Assembly: GCA_905236635.1 (NCBI GenBank)
Contig: CAJOCJ010000004.1
Coordinates: forward strand, 85,101-149,100
Source: an uncultured Bacteroidales bacterium
GTDB lineage: Bacteria > Bacteroidota > Bacteroidia > Bacteroidales > F082
Length of the DNA stretch: 64,000 bases
Direction of reading: 5' to 3'
Shown here: positions 1 to 7,316 of the stretch, one piece after another
Position numbering within the stretch: position 1 is the first letter of the stretch
Layout of the letters: the number at the start of each line of letters is the position of its first letter
Translations under genes and position numbers: made by a program
Notes under the pieces: generated by a model
The model's database searches: none
What the model was told of the DNA's origin: nothing
The model's input: only the letters and a program-made list of their open reading frames with translations

Positions 1-104
1 CCGATAAGATCTCCGCAAAGGTCGAACATGGCATCCTGACCGTGGTCCTGCCAAAGAAGACGAAACAAGAAATGAAGATTTCGAAGAACATTGATGTTCT
101 TTAG
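1..104 (+). CDS. Hsp20 small heat shock protein, 3' end only
   Basis: The frame opening at base 3 gives 33 codons before TAG. It reads DKISAKVEHGILTVVLPKK, which is the last beta strand of an alpha-crystallin domain (the A..ENGVL.V.LPK signature), followed by a short Lys-rich tail. Hsp20 proteins are ATP-independent cytoplasmic holdases. The start and most of the domain lie outside the window. A hairpin with a T-tract follows 23 bases after the stop, so the transcript probably ends there. Family assignment rests on this short tail only. Confidence 0.75.
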   Translation, partial: DKISAKVEHGILTVVLPKKTKQEMKISKNIDVL

Positions 105-127
105 TTAAAAGTTGAGAGTTAAAAGAG

Positions 128-159
128 CGCGAAGCGACCAAAGGCCGCTTCGCGTTTTT
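128..159 (+). terminator. Intrinsic terminator of the hsp20 transcript
   Basis: A perfect 9-bp stem (CGCGAAGCG at 128-136 with CGCTTCGCG at 146-154), a 9-nt loop and TTTTT at 155-159. It sits just downstream of the hsp20 stop on the same strand. Confidence 0.85.
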
Positions 160-165
160 ATTTGT

Positions 166-193
166 CAATTATCAATTATCAATTATCAATTAT
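166..193. repeat. Heptanucleotide tandem repeat, 4 x CAATTAT
   Basis: Four exact head-to-tail copies of CAATTAT (166-172, 173-179, 180-186, 187-193) lie between the hsp20 terminator and the stop codon of the minus-strand permease gene. Unit length 7 matches another AT-rich repeat at 45745-45779. Confidence 0.9.
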
Positions 194-1381
194 CTAAAAT
201 CCTATAAGAAGTCCCGCGATTCCTACTGCCAATCCCAACACAATTTTAATGCCCTTGGATAGGACGAAGGCCCTGCGCGACTCGGCAAGCAACGGCAACG
301 CCCCATGTCCGTCCTGGACTATCGAACTGGCCAGCAAGATGCTTAATGGCAAGGTGCCGTTGGCAAACAACAACACGAAAATCAAATGCGGCCCCGACTG
401 CGGGATGATTCCAATTAAAATCGCAACTAATAGGACGATATATGGGTTTTTAGTCACAACACCTTGAATATCAACGAAATAGTTGATGACGGTCAGGGCT
501 ATCATGACTCCTAAAGTCCAGAGGAAGACCTTCGGGAGGTGCACCTTAATGACGTGCTCCCAGATGTGTTCTTCGAGGAAATGCTCCTTGGCGACAATGA
601 CAATCACAAGGATTATAGAGAACATCGCGATGAGCGTGTAACGGATCCAGTCGGCTTCGCCCTCGTGGTCGTGATGATGTCCTTCATGATGATGCTCGTC
701 ACATTCAAAATGCTCATGGTCATGATAATCAACCACTTCGTGATGGTGGCCGCCCTCAAACGACTCTATTGCCATCTCTTCACTTTGTCCGCCCATGAGT
801 ATGTTGAGCTGGTGCTCTCCGTTGATGACGCCGCTCAAAATTAGTCCTAAAACCATGACACACATGGCGATAAGCAGGGCTCTCACGAAGGTGATGTTCT
901 TGAAATTCTTTCTAACCGTGTGCTCGTGGTGGTGATGATGGCATTCTGGTTCATCGTGAAGAGGGAACGACATCTCCGATAGTCCGATGAATTTGTTTTT
1001 CATCGTCAGCTGGAGGATGCCGCCTATGACTATTGCCGCAACGAACAATATGACGGTGATTTTCAACGCATCGCCAGGGAATAGCGAGAACATGAAAAAC
1101 GCCTCGTCGCCAGCCGTAGCTATCAAAGCCGCTATCAGAGCAGGGAAGTTCACGACACGATGGACATACAGCGACACTATGGTGTAAGTGCCCAGACATC
1201 CCGGGATAACACCCATAAGAGCACCTATTAATATCTGCACCCACGGCGACGCCTGCAGCCGTTTTGACCACAATCCGTCGGTTTTCACGTTGATGTACTC
1301 GATGATAATCATCAGGCCAATGACGAATGCGGCAATGATAAGTGTCTGTTGCAGAATAAGATACAACGTATGTAATGTCAT
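194..1381 (-). CDS. Putative 10-TM heavy-metal (manganese/arsenic-type) exporter, His-rich
   Basis: A 395-residue inner-membrane protein with about ten hydrophobic segments. It resembles the ArsP_2 family (PF11449), annotated as putative heavy-metal exporters or putative manganese transporters. The conserved motif GVIPGCLGTY lies near residues 58-67 and GIIPQSGPH in the C-terminal half, as inverted halves of a duplicated permease would give. Two cytoplasmic or periplasmic loops are extremely His/Glu/Asp-rich: HHHHHEH near residue 150 and a roughly 35-residue run near 212-246. These could bind divalent metal. The substrate is not proven by the sequence. It diverges from rimM over an intergenic region holding two opposed -7 boxes. 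Confidence 0.7.
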   Translation of the reverse strand: MTLHTLYLILQQTLIIAAFVIGLMIIIEYINVKTDGLWSKRLQASPWVQILIGALMGVIPGCLGTYTIVSLYVHRVVNFPALIAALIATAGDEAFFMFSLFPGDALKITVILFVAAIVIGGILQLTMKNKFIGLSEMSFPLHDEPECHHHHHEHTVRKNFKNITFVRALLIAMCVMVLGLILSGVINGEHQLNILMGGQSEEMAIESFEGGHHHEVVDYHDHEHFECDEHHHEGHHHDHEGEADWIRYTLIAMFSIILVIVIVAKEHFLEEHIWEHVIKVHLPKVFLWTLGVMIALTVINYFVDIQGVVTKNPYIVLLVAILIGIIPQSGPHLIFVLLFANGTLPLSILLASSIVQDGHGALPLLAESRRAFVLSKGIKIVLGLAVGIAGLLIGF

Positions 1382-1402
1382 GTTTTTTTAAAATTTACAG
1401 CA

Positions 1403-1435
1403 TGCAAAGATAACTTAAAAATGCTTATCTTTGCA
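1403..1435. promoter_or_regulatory. Divergent promoter pair forming a perfect inverted repeat
   Basis: TGCAAAGATAA (1403-1413) and TTATCTTTGCA (1425-1435) are exact reverse complements around an 11-bp centre. Each arm contains a Bacteroidetes -7 box TATCTTTG: 1412-1405 on the minus strand for the metal permease and 1426-1433 on the plus strand for rimM. Confidence 0.75.
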
Positions 1436-1447
1436 AAAAATAAAATT

Positions 1448-1975
1448 ATGACAAAAAACGACTGCTTTTTCTTCGGTAAGATTACGAAAACACACGGTTT
1501 GAAAGGCGAACTGACAGTCAAACTCGATGTGGCCAATCCTAGCGATTTCAAGGATCTCAGATATCTTTTGATTGAAGAAAAAGGAAATCTGATTCCATAT
1601 TTTATCGATTATCAAAAGATTAGCGGTGACAAAATGTTTGTCCAGCTTCAGGATGTGAAGAAGATGGATATGGCTATCACTTTTATCGGAAAAGCGGTGT
1701 TTCTGCCCAACGAGCTGATGCCGGAGTTAGACGAGGATGAGTTTTATTATGATGAAATAAAAGGCTATAAGCTTATCGACAAGACGAAAGGCGAAATAGG
1801 GGACATCTCCGACGTGTTGGAATACCCGACGCAGGCTGTCATACAGGTGATGTGCGACGGAAAAGAGATCCTCATCCCGATTCACGACGACATTATCGAA
1901 AAGGTGGATAAGAAAGCTAAAACATTGACAGTCAACGCTCCAGAGGGGCTTATCGACATGTATCTCAATTTGTAA
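1448..1975 (+). CDS. rimM: Ribosome maturation factor RimM
   Basis: A 175-residue RimM, which binds ribosomal protein S19 in the 30S head and aids 16S maturation. The N-terminal RimM domain shows the signature FFFGKITKTHGLKGEL. The C-terminal PRC-barrel half shows DEFYYDEIKGYKLID and later EILIPIHDDIIEKVD. The start is ATG 1448, because the longer frame from 1421 runs through the -7 box at 1426-1433. It heads a same-strand run with trmN6 (2-nt gap), a DMT protein, a lipoprotein and arcC. Confidence 0.95.
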   Translation: MTKNDCFFFGKITKTHGLKGELTVKLDVANPSDFKDLRYLLIEEKGNLIPYFIDYQKISGDKMFVQLQDVKKMDMAITFIGKAVFLPNELMPELDEDEFYYDEIKGYKLIDKTKGEIGDISDVLEYPTQAVIQVMCDGKEILIPIHDDIIEKVDKKAKTLTVNAPEGLIDMYLNL

Positions 1976-1977
1976 AG

Positions 1978-2688
1978 ATGGATTCCCGCCCGTTTTTCTT
2001 CAAGAAATTTGCGTTGTTTCACCATCGCTCGACCATGAAGATCGGGACGGATGCCATCTTGCTTGCCCGTTGGGTGGAGGTGTCGCCCGATGATGAGGTT
2101 CTCGACATCGGGACGGGCTGCGGTCTCATCCCGCTCATGCTTGCCCAGAAGGGCATAAAAAGTGCCGACGCAGTGGAAATCGACAATGATTCATACGAAG
2201 AGGCGGCGCAAAATTTCAGCAATTCGGCGTGGAAATCGCAACTTTTTGCCGTAAATGACGACGTAAAACACTATTCCGAGGTGTGTACGAAAAAGTATGA
2301 TCTGATAGTGTCAAACCCACCGTTTTTCTTTGGTGACAACATCCCGGAGAAGGCTAAAAAAGGTCTTGCAAGACATACTAACACATTGAGTTACAATGAT
2401 TTGCTTGTGTCTGTAAAGAAATTGTTAAAACCCGACGGACGCTTTTCCTTGGTGCTTCCTGCACGCGAATCGAAGACATTTTTGAAAGATGCTGAAAATC
2501 AAGGATTTTATTTAAAAAAAGAGATGAAAATTGTGCCCATTGAAGGCAAAGAACCGAATAGAATAAATATGCAACTCGTTGTAAATCAAGTGGATAAGAC
2601 TGAAAGTGAGGTTTTTGTTTTGAGGAATCAAGACCATTCATTTACAAAAGATTACAAAGAGTTTTTAAAAGATTATTATTTGGATTGA
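1978..2688 (+). CDS. trmN6: tRNA1(Val) (adenine(37)-N6)-methyltransferase
   Basis: A 236-residue class I SAM-dependent methyltransferase of the YfiC/TrmN6 family, which makes m6A37 in tRNA-Val. The SAM-binding motif I reads VLDIGTGCGLIPLMLAQ near residues 41-57. The amino-methyltransferase catalytic motif reads IVSNPPFF near residues 106-113. The N-terminal FFFKKFALFHHRSTMKIGTD segment is typical of the family. The gene begins 2 nt after the rimM stop, so the two are probably cotranscribed RNA-modification and ribosome-assembly genes. Confidence 0.9.
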   Translation: MDSRPFFFKKFALFHHRSTMKIGTDAILLARWVEVSPDDEVLDIGTGCGLIPLMLAQKGIKSADAVEIDNDSYEEAAQNFSNSAWKSQLFAVNDDVKHYSEVCTKKYDLIVSNPPFFFGDNIPEKAKKGLARHTNTLSYNDLLVSVKKLLKPDGRFSLVLPARESKTFLKDAENQGFYLKKEMKIVPIEGKEPNRINMQLVVNQVDKTESEVFVLRNQDHSFTKDYKEFLKDYYLD

Positions 2689-2697
2689 AAAATTACG

Positions 2698-2705
2698 TAA
2701 TTTTG
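2698..2705 (+). promoter_or_regulatory. Candidate -7 box before the DMT gene
   Basis: TAATTTTG matches TAnnTTTG and ends 13 nt before the ATG at 2719. No well-spaced TTTG -33 element is seen, so this is at best an internal promoter in the rimM run. Confidence 0.4.
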
Positions 2706-2718
2706 CAAAAATTTTGAA

Positions 2719-3069
2719 ATGTTCAAACTGATAATAACAGCGATAATTCAATCGGCCTTCCTAGCCGTCGCCCAATACTTCATGAAGGTTGGCATGGAAA
2801 GGGTGGTAGAGTACAGCATGTCGTGGGCTTTTTACAGGAGTTTCCTGAACTGGCAGCTCGGCTTGTCGTTGCTTCTGTATATCATTGCGATGATTATCTA
2901 TATGTTTATGCTGAAGAGCTATTCGTTGTCGCTGGTTTATCCGTTGACAAGTATTAGTTATATATTCACAATTCTTCTGGCGATGTTCCTCTTGGGTGAG
3001 ACGGTCCCGGTCGTCAGATGGGTCGGCGTCCTTTTCGTGATGCTCGGCGTCGGATTGATAGCAAGATAG
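2719..3069 (+). CDS. Small EamA/SMR-like drug-metabolite transporter
   Basis: A 116-residue protein with four predicted membrane helices, the size of a half-EamA unit or a small multidrug resistance protein. Recognisable DMT features are AVAQYFMKVGM in helix 1, YSLSLVYPLTSISYIF in helix 3 and the GE motif LLGETV before the last helix. Proteins of this size act as dimers and export small cations or amphipathic metabolites. The substrate cannot be told from sequence. It lies 10 nt upstream of a lipoprotein gene in the same orientation. Confidence 0.75.
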   Translation: MFKLIITAIIQSAFLAVAQYFMKVGMERVVEYSMSWAFYRSFLNWQLGLSLLLYIIAMIIYMFMLKSYSLSLVYPLTSISYIFTILLAMFLLGETVPVVRWVGVLFVMLGVGLIAR

Positions 3070-3079
3070 TTTAATAGAT

Positions 3080-3415
3080 ATGAAAAAAGTATTGTTATTC
3101 AGTGCTTTGGCACTTTCTTTTGTGATGATTTCATGCACCAACCCGCTGGTGGGAACATGGGTGCAGCCAAGTACAGTCTATACCCAGGAGCAGGGCTTCG
3201 TCTTGGAGAAAGACGGTACAGCATCCGACATCAACATGGATTATGTGGCTTTCACATCATGGGAGAAAAAAGGTGATATGTTAATTTTAAACGGTGAGAA
3301 TGTCGGTTCGGCTCCAAGCGAATTTTCCGACACTCTGATCATCGAAAACGTGACTGAAGATGAATTGACTCTTTCACAATCAGGCTATTCGGTCACATAT
3401 AAAAAGAAAAAATAG
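3080..3415 (+). CDS. Small lipocalin-like lipoprotein
   Basis: A 111-residue predicted lipoprotein. The signal peptide ends at a lipobox VMISC (C19). The mature part begins NPLVGTWVQP, the opening of lipocalin-like (DUF4923/DUF5640-type) domains, then shows alternating short strands and KKGDMLILNG. It ends in a Lys run. A small outer-membrane-anchored beta barrel is likely; the ligand is unknown. The gene is 8 nt upstream of arcC, and I see no functional link beyond cotranscription. Confidence 0.65.
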   Translation: MKKVLLFSALALSFVMISCTNPLVGTWVQPSTVYTQEQGFVLEKDGTASDINMDYVAFTSWEKKGDMLILNGENVGSAPSEFSDTLIIENVTEDELTLSQSGYSVTYKKKK

Positions 3416-3423
3416 TTTTTATC

Positions 3424-4365
3424 ATGGGTAAATTAGTTGTTGTAGCTCTTGGCGGAAACGCTTTGTTGAGGAGCAACCAAAAAGGTACTTACAAAGAACA
3501 GATTGAGAACGTCACCGAGACATGTGAGGCTTTGATGAGCTTCATCAAAAACGGCGACAATTTGATTATCGGTCACGGCAACGGCCCTCAGGTGGGCAAC
3601 GTGATGCTTCAGCACGAGGCGGGCGCCAAGATGTTTGAAGTGCAGGCGATGCCAATGGATTTCTGCGTCTCCGAGACACAGGGTTCTATCGGTTATATGA
3701 TTGAGACTGGTTTCCGTAAAGTGTTGTCACAGCACGGATATAAGCATAACATCGTCACATTGGTGACACGCGTGTTGGTCGACGCCAACGACCCGATGTT
3801 TAAGAATCCTACCAAGCCTGTCGGTCCTTATTATGATAAGGAAGAGGCTGAGGATTATGCCGCCGCCACCGGGGCCATCTTCAAGGAGGACCCGAAGGGC
3901 AGGGGCTGGCGTAAGGTCGTGGCTTCACCTAAGCCATTGGAGATAAATAACATCGAACTCGTCGAGTTGCTCGCACGTCAAGGTAATATCGTTGTCACAG
4001 CGGGTGGCGGCGGCATTCCAGTGGTAGAAAAAGACGGCTACTATGTTGGCGTTGAGGCAGTCATCGACAAGGATCTCGCTTCGTCGCTGGCAGCGGTGCA
4101 GGTGAAAGCCGATGAGTTCTACATTCTCACCGACGTCCCTCAGGCTTACATCAACTTCCGCAAGGAGAACGAGAAGGCTCTGGGAAGAATTACCGTGGCT
4201 GAAGCCAAGAAATACCTTGAAGAAGGACAGTTTACAGAAGGCTCGATGGCACCTAAGATGCGCGCTGCCGTCAAGTTTGTCGAAGAGACAGGCCACGACG
4301 CCGTCATCACCGACGCTACAAGCCTTGGTAACCCTAACGCAGGAACGAGAATAGTTAAAAGATAA
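3424..4365 (+). CDS. arcC: Carbamate kinase
   Basis: A 313-residue amino-acid-kinase-fold enzyme. It reversibly transfers phosphate between ATP and carbamate to give carbamoyl phosphate, normally the ATP-yielding step of arginine or allantoin fermentation. Signatures include VVALGGNALL at the N terminus, GHGNGPQVGN, the long carbamate-kinase insertion VGPYYDKEEAE, and the C-terminal DKDLASSLAA and GSMAPKM. The length is typical. No arginine deiminase or ornithine transcarbamylase gene is nearby, so the carbamoyl phosphate source is not evident from context. Confidence 0.95.
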   Translation: MGKLVVVALGGNALLRSNQKGTYKEQIENVTETCEALMSFIKNGDNLIIGHGNGPQVGNVMLQHEAGAKMFEVQAMPMDFCVSETQGSIGYMIETGFRKVLSQHGYKHNIVTLVTRVLVDANDPMFKNPTKPVGPYYDKEEAEDYAAATGAIFKEDPKGRGWRKVVASPKPLEINNIELVELLARQGNIVVTAGGGGIPVVEKDGYYVGVEAVIDKDLASSLAAVQVKADEFYILTDVPQAYINFRKENEKALGRITVAEAKKYLEEGQFTEGSMAPKMRAAVKFVEETGHDAVITDATSLGNPNAGTRIVKR

Positions 4366-4384
4366 GAGTTAAAAGATAAAAGAG

Positions 4385-4420
4385 AAGGAGGGGCTGTCAT
4401 TTATTTGATGGCTCCTCCTT
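4385..4420. terminator. Hairpin between convergent arcC and dnaB
   Basis: AAGGAGGGGC (4385-4394) pairs with GCTCCTCCTT (4411-4420) with one G-U pair, and the stem can extend inward through TGTCA/TGATG. It is followed by a pyrimidine-rich tract rather than a long T-run and lies between two convergent genes. It could terminate either transcript. Confidence 0.6.
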
Positions 4421-4444
4421 TAACTTTCCTCCTTTAACTTTTAA

Positions 4445-6004
4445 CTAAAATGGCAGTGAACTATCTCCGGTGTCGTCGTTCATTCGAGAGCCGACTCTTC
4501 GCTCATTAGGGGCGTTGAAGTTGGCGTTCGGAGCCATCTGTGCCGGTTGGTCGTTGTTGCTGCCGGCATTATTATCATCACTCTTGGCGTAATCCAGTTC
4601 AATGTCTTCGAAACGTGCATATTTTCCGACGAAACGCAACTCCACATCGCCGAGTTTGCCGTTACGGTGTTTTGCAATATTAATGATTGCCTTGCCCTGT
4701 GTTGATTTGTTGTTCTCATCTTCGTTAAGTCCATAATACTCGGGACGATAGATGAATACAACCATATCTGCGTCTTGTTCGATAGCGCCCGATTCACGTA
4801 AGTCGGATAGGATAGGCTTCTTTGAACCTGGACGCGATTCCACGTTACGCGACAACTGTGATAGCGCCAAAACAGGGACGTTCAACTCTTTAGCCAAGCT
4901 CTTCAGCGAACGTGAGATGGTACTGATTTCCTGTTCGCGGTTGCCGTTTTTCTCGGTCTTTGCCGTCATAAGTTGCAGATAATCAATAAAAATCATCTGT
5001 ATGTCGTACTGCTGTTTCATTCGGCGGCATTTGGCACGAAGGTCGAACACCGAGAGCTGTGGGGTGTCGTCGATATACAGCTTGGCGTTTGTGAGCGGCG
5101 TGACTTTGGTGTTGAGTTGTTGCCACTCGTATTCGGCGAGCTGTCCGGAACGAAGTTTCTCGGCAGGCAGTGAGGTCTCCGAAGCAATCAGACGGGTAAC
5201 AAGCTGCACCGATGACATCTCGAGTGAGAAGAATGCTATCGGTTTGTTGAAGTCAACAGCGGCGTTGCGTGCCATGTTGAGTGCGAATGCCGTCTTACCC
5301 ATACTCGGACGTGCCGCGAGGATGATGAGGTCTGATTTCTGCCATCCTTGTGTGATGCGGTCGAGTTGTGTATAGCCCGAAGGTACGCCACGAAGTGTGG
5401 AACCGGCATTTTTGGCTTTTTCGATGTCGTCGATAGCGAGTTTCACGAGGTCCGGCATTTGTTCGCTGTTGCGGCGCAGGTTGTTCTCGCTGATCTGGAA
5501 CAGCTTGTTTTCAGCGGTGTCCAGAAGGTCGAACACGTCGGTGGAGTCCTCGTAAGCGTCTTTTATCGTCTCCGAAGAAATCTTAATCAGCTGACGCTGG
5601 ATATATTTCTGCAGGATGATGCGTGTGTGATACTCGATATTTGCCGAGGAAACCACACGGTTGGTCAGCTGCGAGATGTAATACGGACCGCCTATGGCTT
5701 CGAGGTCGCCTGTTGACTTTAGATGGTTAGTAACCGTAAGAATATCAATGGGTTCTGACTTTGTGAACAGGTCTTTGATGGCTGCGAAAATTATCTGATG
5801 CGCCTCCTTGTAAAACACCTCTGGCGACAGTATGTCGATCACGGCGTTCACGGCCTCTTTTTCGAGCATGAGCGCACCCAGGACCACCTCTTCCAAATCT
5901 ACCGCTTGTGGCGGTATTCTCCCTTGACTATTAAGCACATCCACACTCTGAGTGGCGGATTGTGACCTAACAAAACTCGATTTTTTTATGCTTTCATTAT
6001 TCAT
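4445..6004 (-). CDS. dnaB: Replicative DNA helicase DnaB
   Basis: A 519-residue hexameric replicative helicase. The N-terminal DnaB domain carries PPQAVDLEEVVLGALMLE. The RecA-like C-terminal domain has Walker A ARPSMGKTAFALN, Walker B IFIDYLQLM and DLRESGAIEQDADMV. The acidic, Asn-rich C-terminal tail is typical of Bacteroidetes DnaB. No intein interrupts the ATPase domain. A -7 box TAATTTTG ends only 4 nt before the ATG, so the message may be leaderless or nearly so. Confidence 0.97.
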   Translation of the reverse strand: MNNESIKKSSFVRSQSATQSVDVLNSQGRIPPQAVDLEEVVLGALMLEKEAVNAVIDILSPEVFYKEAHQIIFAAIKDLFTKSEPIDILTVTNHLKSTGDLEAIGGPYYISQLTNRVVSSANIEYHTRIILQKYIQRQLIKISSETIKDAYEDSTDVFDLLDTAENKLFQISENNLRRNSEQMPDLVKLAIDDIEKAKNAGSTLRGVPSGYTQLDRITQGWQKSDLIILAARPSMGKTAFALNMARNAAVDFNKPIAFFSLEMSSVQLVTRLIASETSLPAEKLRSGQLAEYEWQQLNTKVTPLTNAKLYIDDTPQLSVFDLRAKCRRMKQQYDIQMIFIDYLQLMTAKTEKNGNREQEISTISRSLKSLAKELNVPVLALSQLSRNVESRPGSKKPILSDLRESGAIEQDADMVVFIYRPEYYGLNEDENNKSTQGKAIINIAKHRNGKLGDVELRFVGKYARFEDIELDYAKSDDNNAGSNNDQPAQMAPNANFNAPNERRVGSRMNDDTGDSSLPF

Positions 6005-6008
6005 GTGA

Positions 6009-6016
6009 CAAAATTA
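6009..6016 (-). promoter_or_regulatory. -7 box of dnaB, directly abutting the start codon
   Basis: Read on the minus strand: TAATTTTG, then TCAC, then ATG. If transcription starts about 4 nt after the box, the 5' leader is 0-1 nt long. Confidence 0.6.
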
Positions 6017-6037
6017 TGAATAATGACTATTTGATTT

Positions 6038-7315
6038 TTATATGTTGATAACTTTTTTGAAAATCTCACGCAAGGCTTTGTTCTCTTGTTCTAAGTCGTT
6101 GGTTATCAAACTGCGTTCCATGATGTTGTCGGATAACGCGTTTAAGATTATGCGGCTATGCTCGAAAAGGATCTTGTCGGGGAAGACACTTTCGTAAACA
6201 TTTTTCAATGAGAAGTCAGATTTGACTTTTTCGTGACAAAAGACTGATTGCTGTAATACCTCTCTGAAATTCAAGATTTTATAATTTAAATTCTTGGATG
6301 TCAACGAGTTATATTTCTGTAAGGATGCTGAGATGTTTTGCGGGGCAAAGCATATGACACGCTCAAAACCGGCCAGCCGTTCTTGTAAGATGTCGAGGCT
6401 TTCTTTCCATTTCGAGAGGTCATCGAGACAGTTCCAGTCGTAGATGTCATCGCATTGGCCGTTGTTTGAGAGTATTGAAAATCCTATGATAAACTCTGTA
6501 TATGGCTTGTCGCCGTCGAATAATGGAACGGCTGGCCGGTAAAACAACAAGTTAAGGAAAGCTGTGGTCTGGTTTTTATCGCCGATGAGTTCGTAAAGTG
6601 TCTTGTAATCAATGGAATACGGCTTGTCGGCATCGTTTGGGACGTCTTTCCAGCAATGACCGTGAAACTCGCAACGGTATGGGTTTTCGCATTGGTCGCC
6701 TATAGCGATCTTTGGCGAATGAGGCTGCTTTATGATGTCCTTGAAATGGGCGATGTTTTTGGCTATTATATCCTGATACTGCTCGGCGTAGTCTTTAACG
6801 GATTGAAACACAAACAGTTGCGACAAGTCTAAATCGCCATGTCTTATATAATCGGCATTTATGTACATCAGTTGGATGTCGGAGAGAGGCACTTCGCAGC
6901 CCTTGAGGACATAGTACTGCAAGGCGGCGTCTTTCATGTAGGTCTGACTGATGCCGAGCGAGCTTTTCACTTCTATGGCGCGCCATTTGTCGCCGTCGCG
7001 TACGAGGATGTCGAGCATGATGAGGGTGTCGTCGTATTTGAACACTGCCTCGTACATCACGTTGACGTCCGGATTTGTCAGGTTTTGCTGGGTCTCCGCT
7101 GCTTTTTTGTCGAACTGCGATGGGGAGCTGGGCGTCATGTTGATGCCACCTGGAAACAGCTGCTGGGCTAAGATTCCAACGTCGGTGCCGCGTTTGAATT
7201 TGGCACGTTGCTCCATGCTCAGCTTGTCACGCAAAAACGGCCTGTTTTTAAAAAGATACAAAGCTTTTTCGCATTGCTCGCCTTTGATATATGTCGATTT
7301 GGATAAAATATGCAT
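6038..7315 (-). CDS. Fe-S PD-(D/E)XK nuclease, Cas4/AddB-like (DUF2779-type)
   Basis: A 425-residue protein. Nuclease residues are visible as D102 in IMLDILV, E115-x-K117 in AIEVKSS and Q133 in ALQYYVL, the order of a RecB-family PD-(D/E)XK fold. One early Cys (C15) and three later ones (C209, C215, C221, in CENPYRCEFHGHC) match the split 1+3 cysteine layout that binds a 4Fe-4S cluster in Cas4 and AddB. ATG 7315 is preferred to the longer frame because the upstream MATE stop is at 7317. It is probably cotranscribed with the MATE gene. Its role is unproven: DNA end processing or defence are possibilities. Confidence 0.7.
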   Translation of the reverse strand: MHILSKSTYIKGEQCEKALYLFKNRPFLRDKLSMEQRAKFKRGTDVGILAQQLFPGGINMTPSSPSQFDKKAAETQQNLTNPDVNVMYEAVFKYDDTLIMLDILVRDGDKWRAIEVKSSLGISQTYMKDAALQYYVLKGCEVPLSDIQLMYINADYIRHGDLDLSQLFVFQSVKDYAEQYQDIIAKNIAHFKDIIKQPHSPKIAIGDQCENPYRCEFHGHCWKDVPNDADKPYSIDYKTLYELIGDKNQTTAFLNLLFYRPAVPLFDGDKPYTEFIIGFSILSNNGQCDDIYDWNCLDDLSKWKESLDILQERLAGFERVICFAPQNISASLQKYNSLTSKNLNYKILNFREVLQQSVFCHEKVKSDFSLKNVYESVFPDKILFEHSRIILNALSDNIMERSLITNDLEQENKALREIFKKVINI

Positions 7316-7316
7316 C

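Noticed and set aside
4445..6004. Intein in DnaB
   Set aside because: The ATPase motifs are contiguous and the length (519 residues) is normal.
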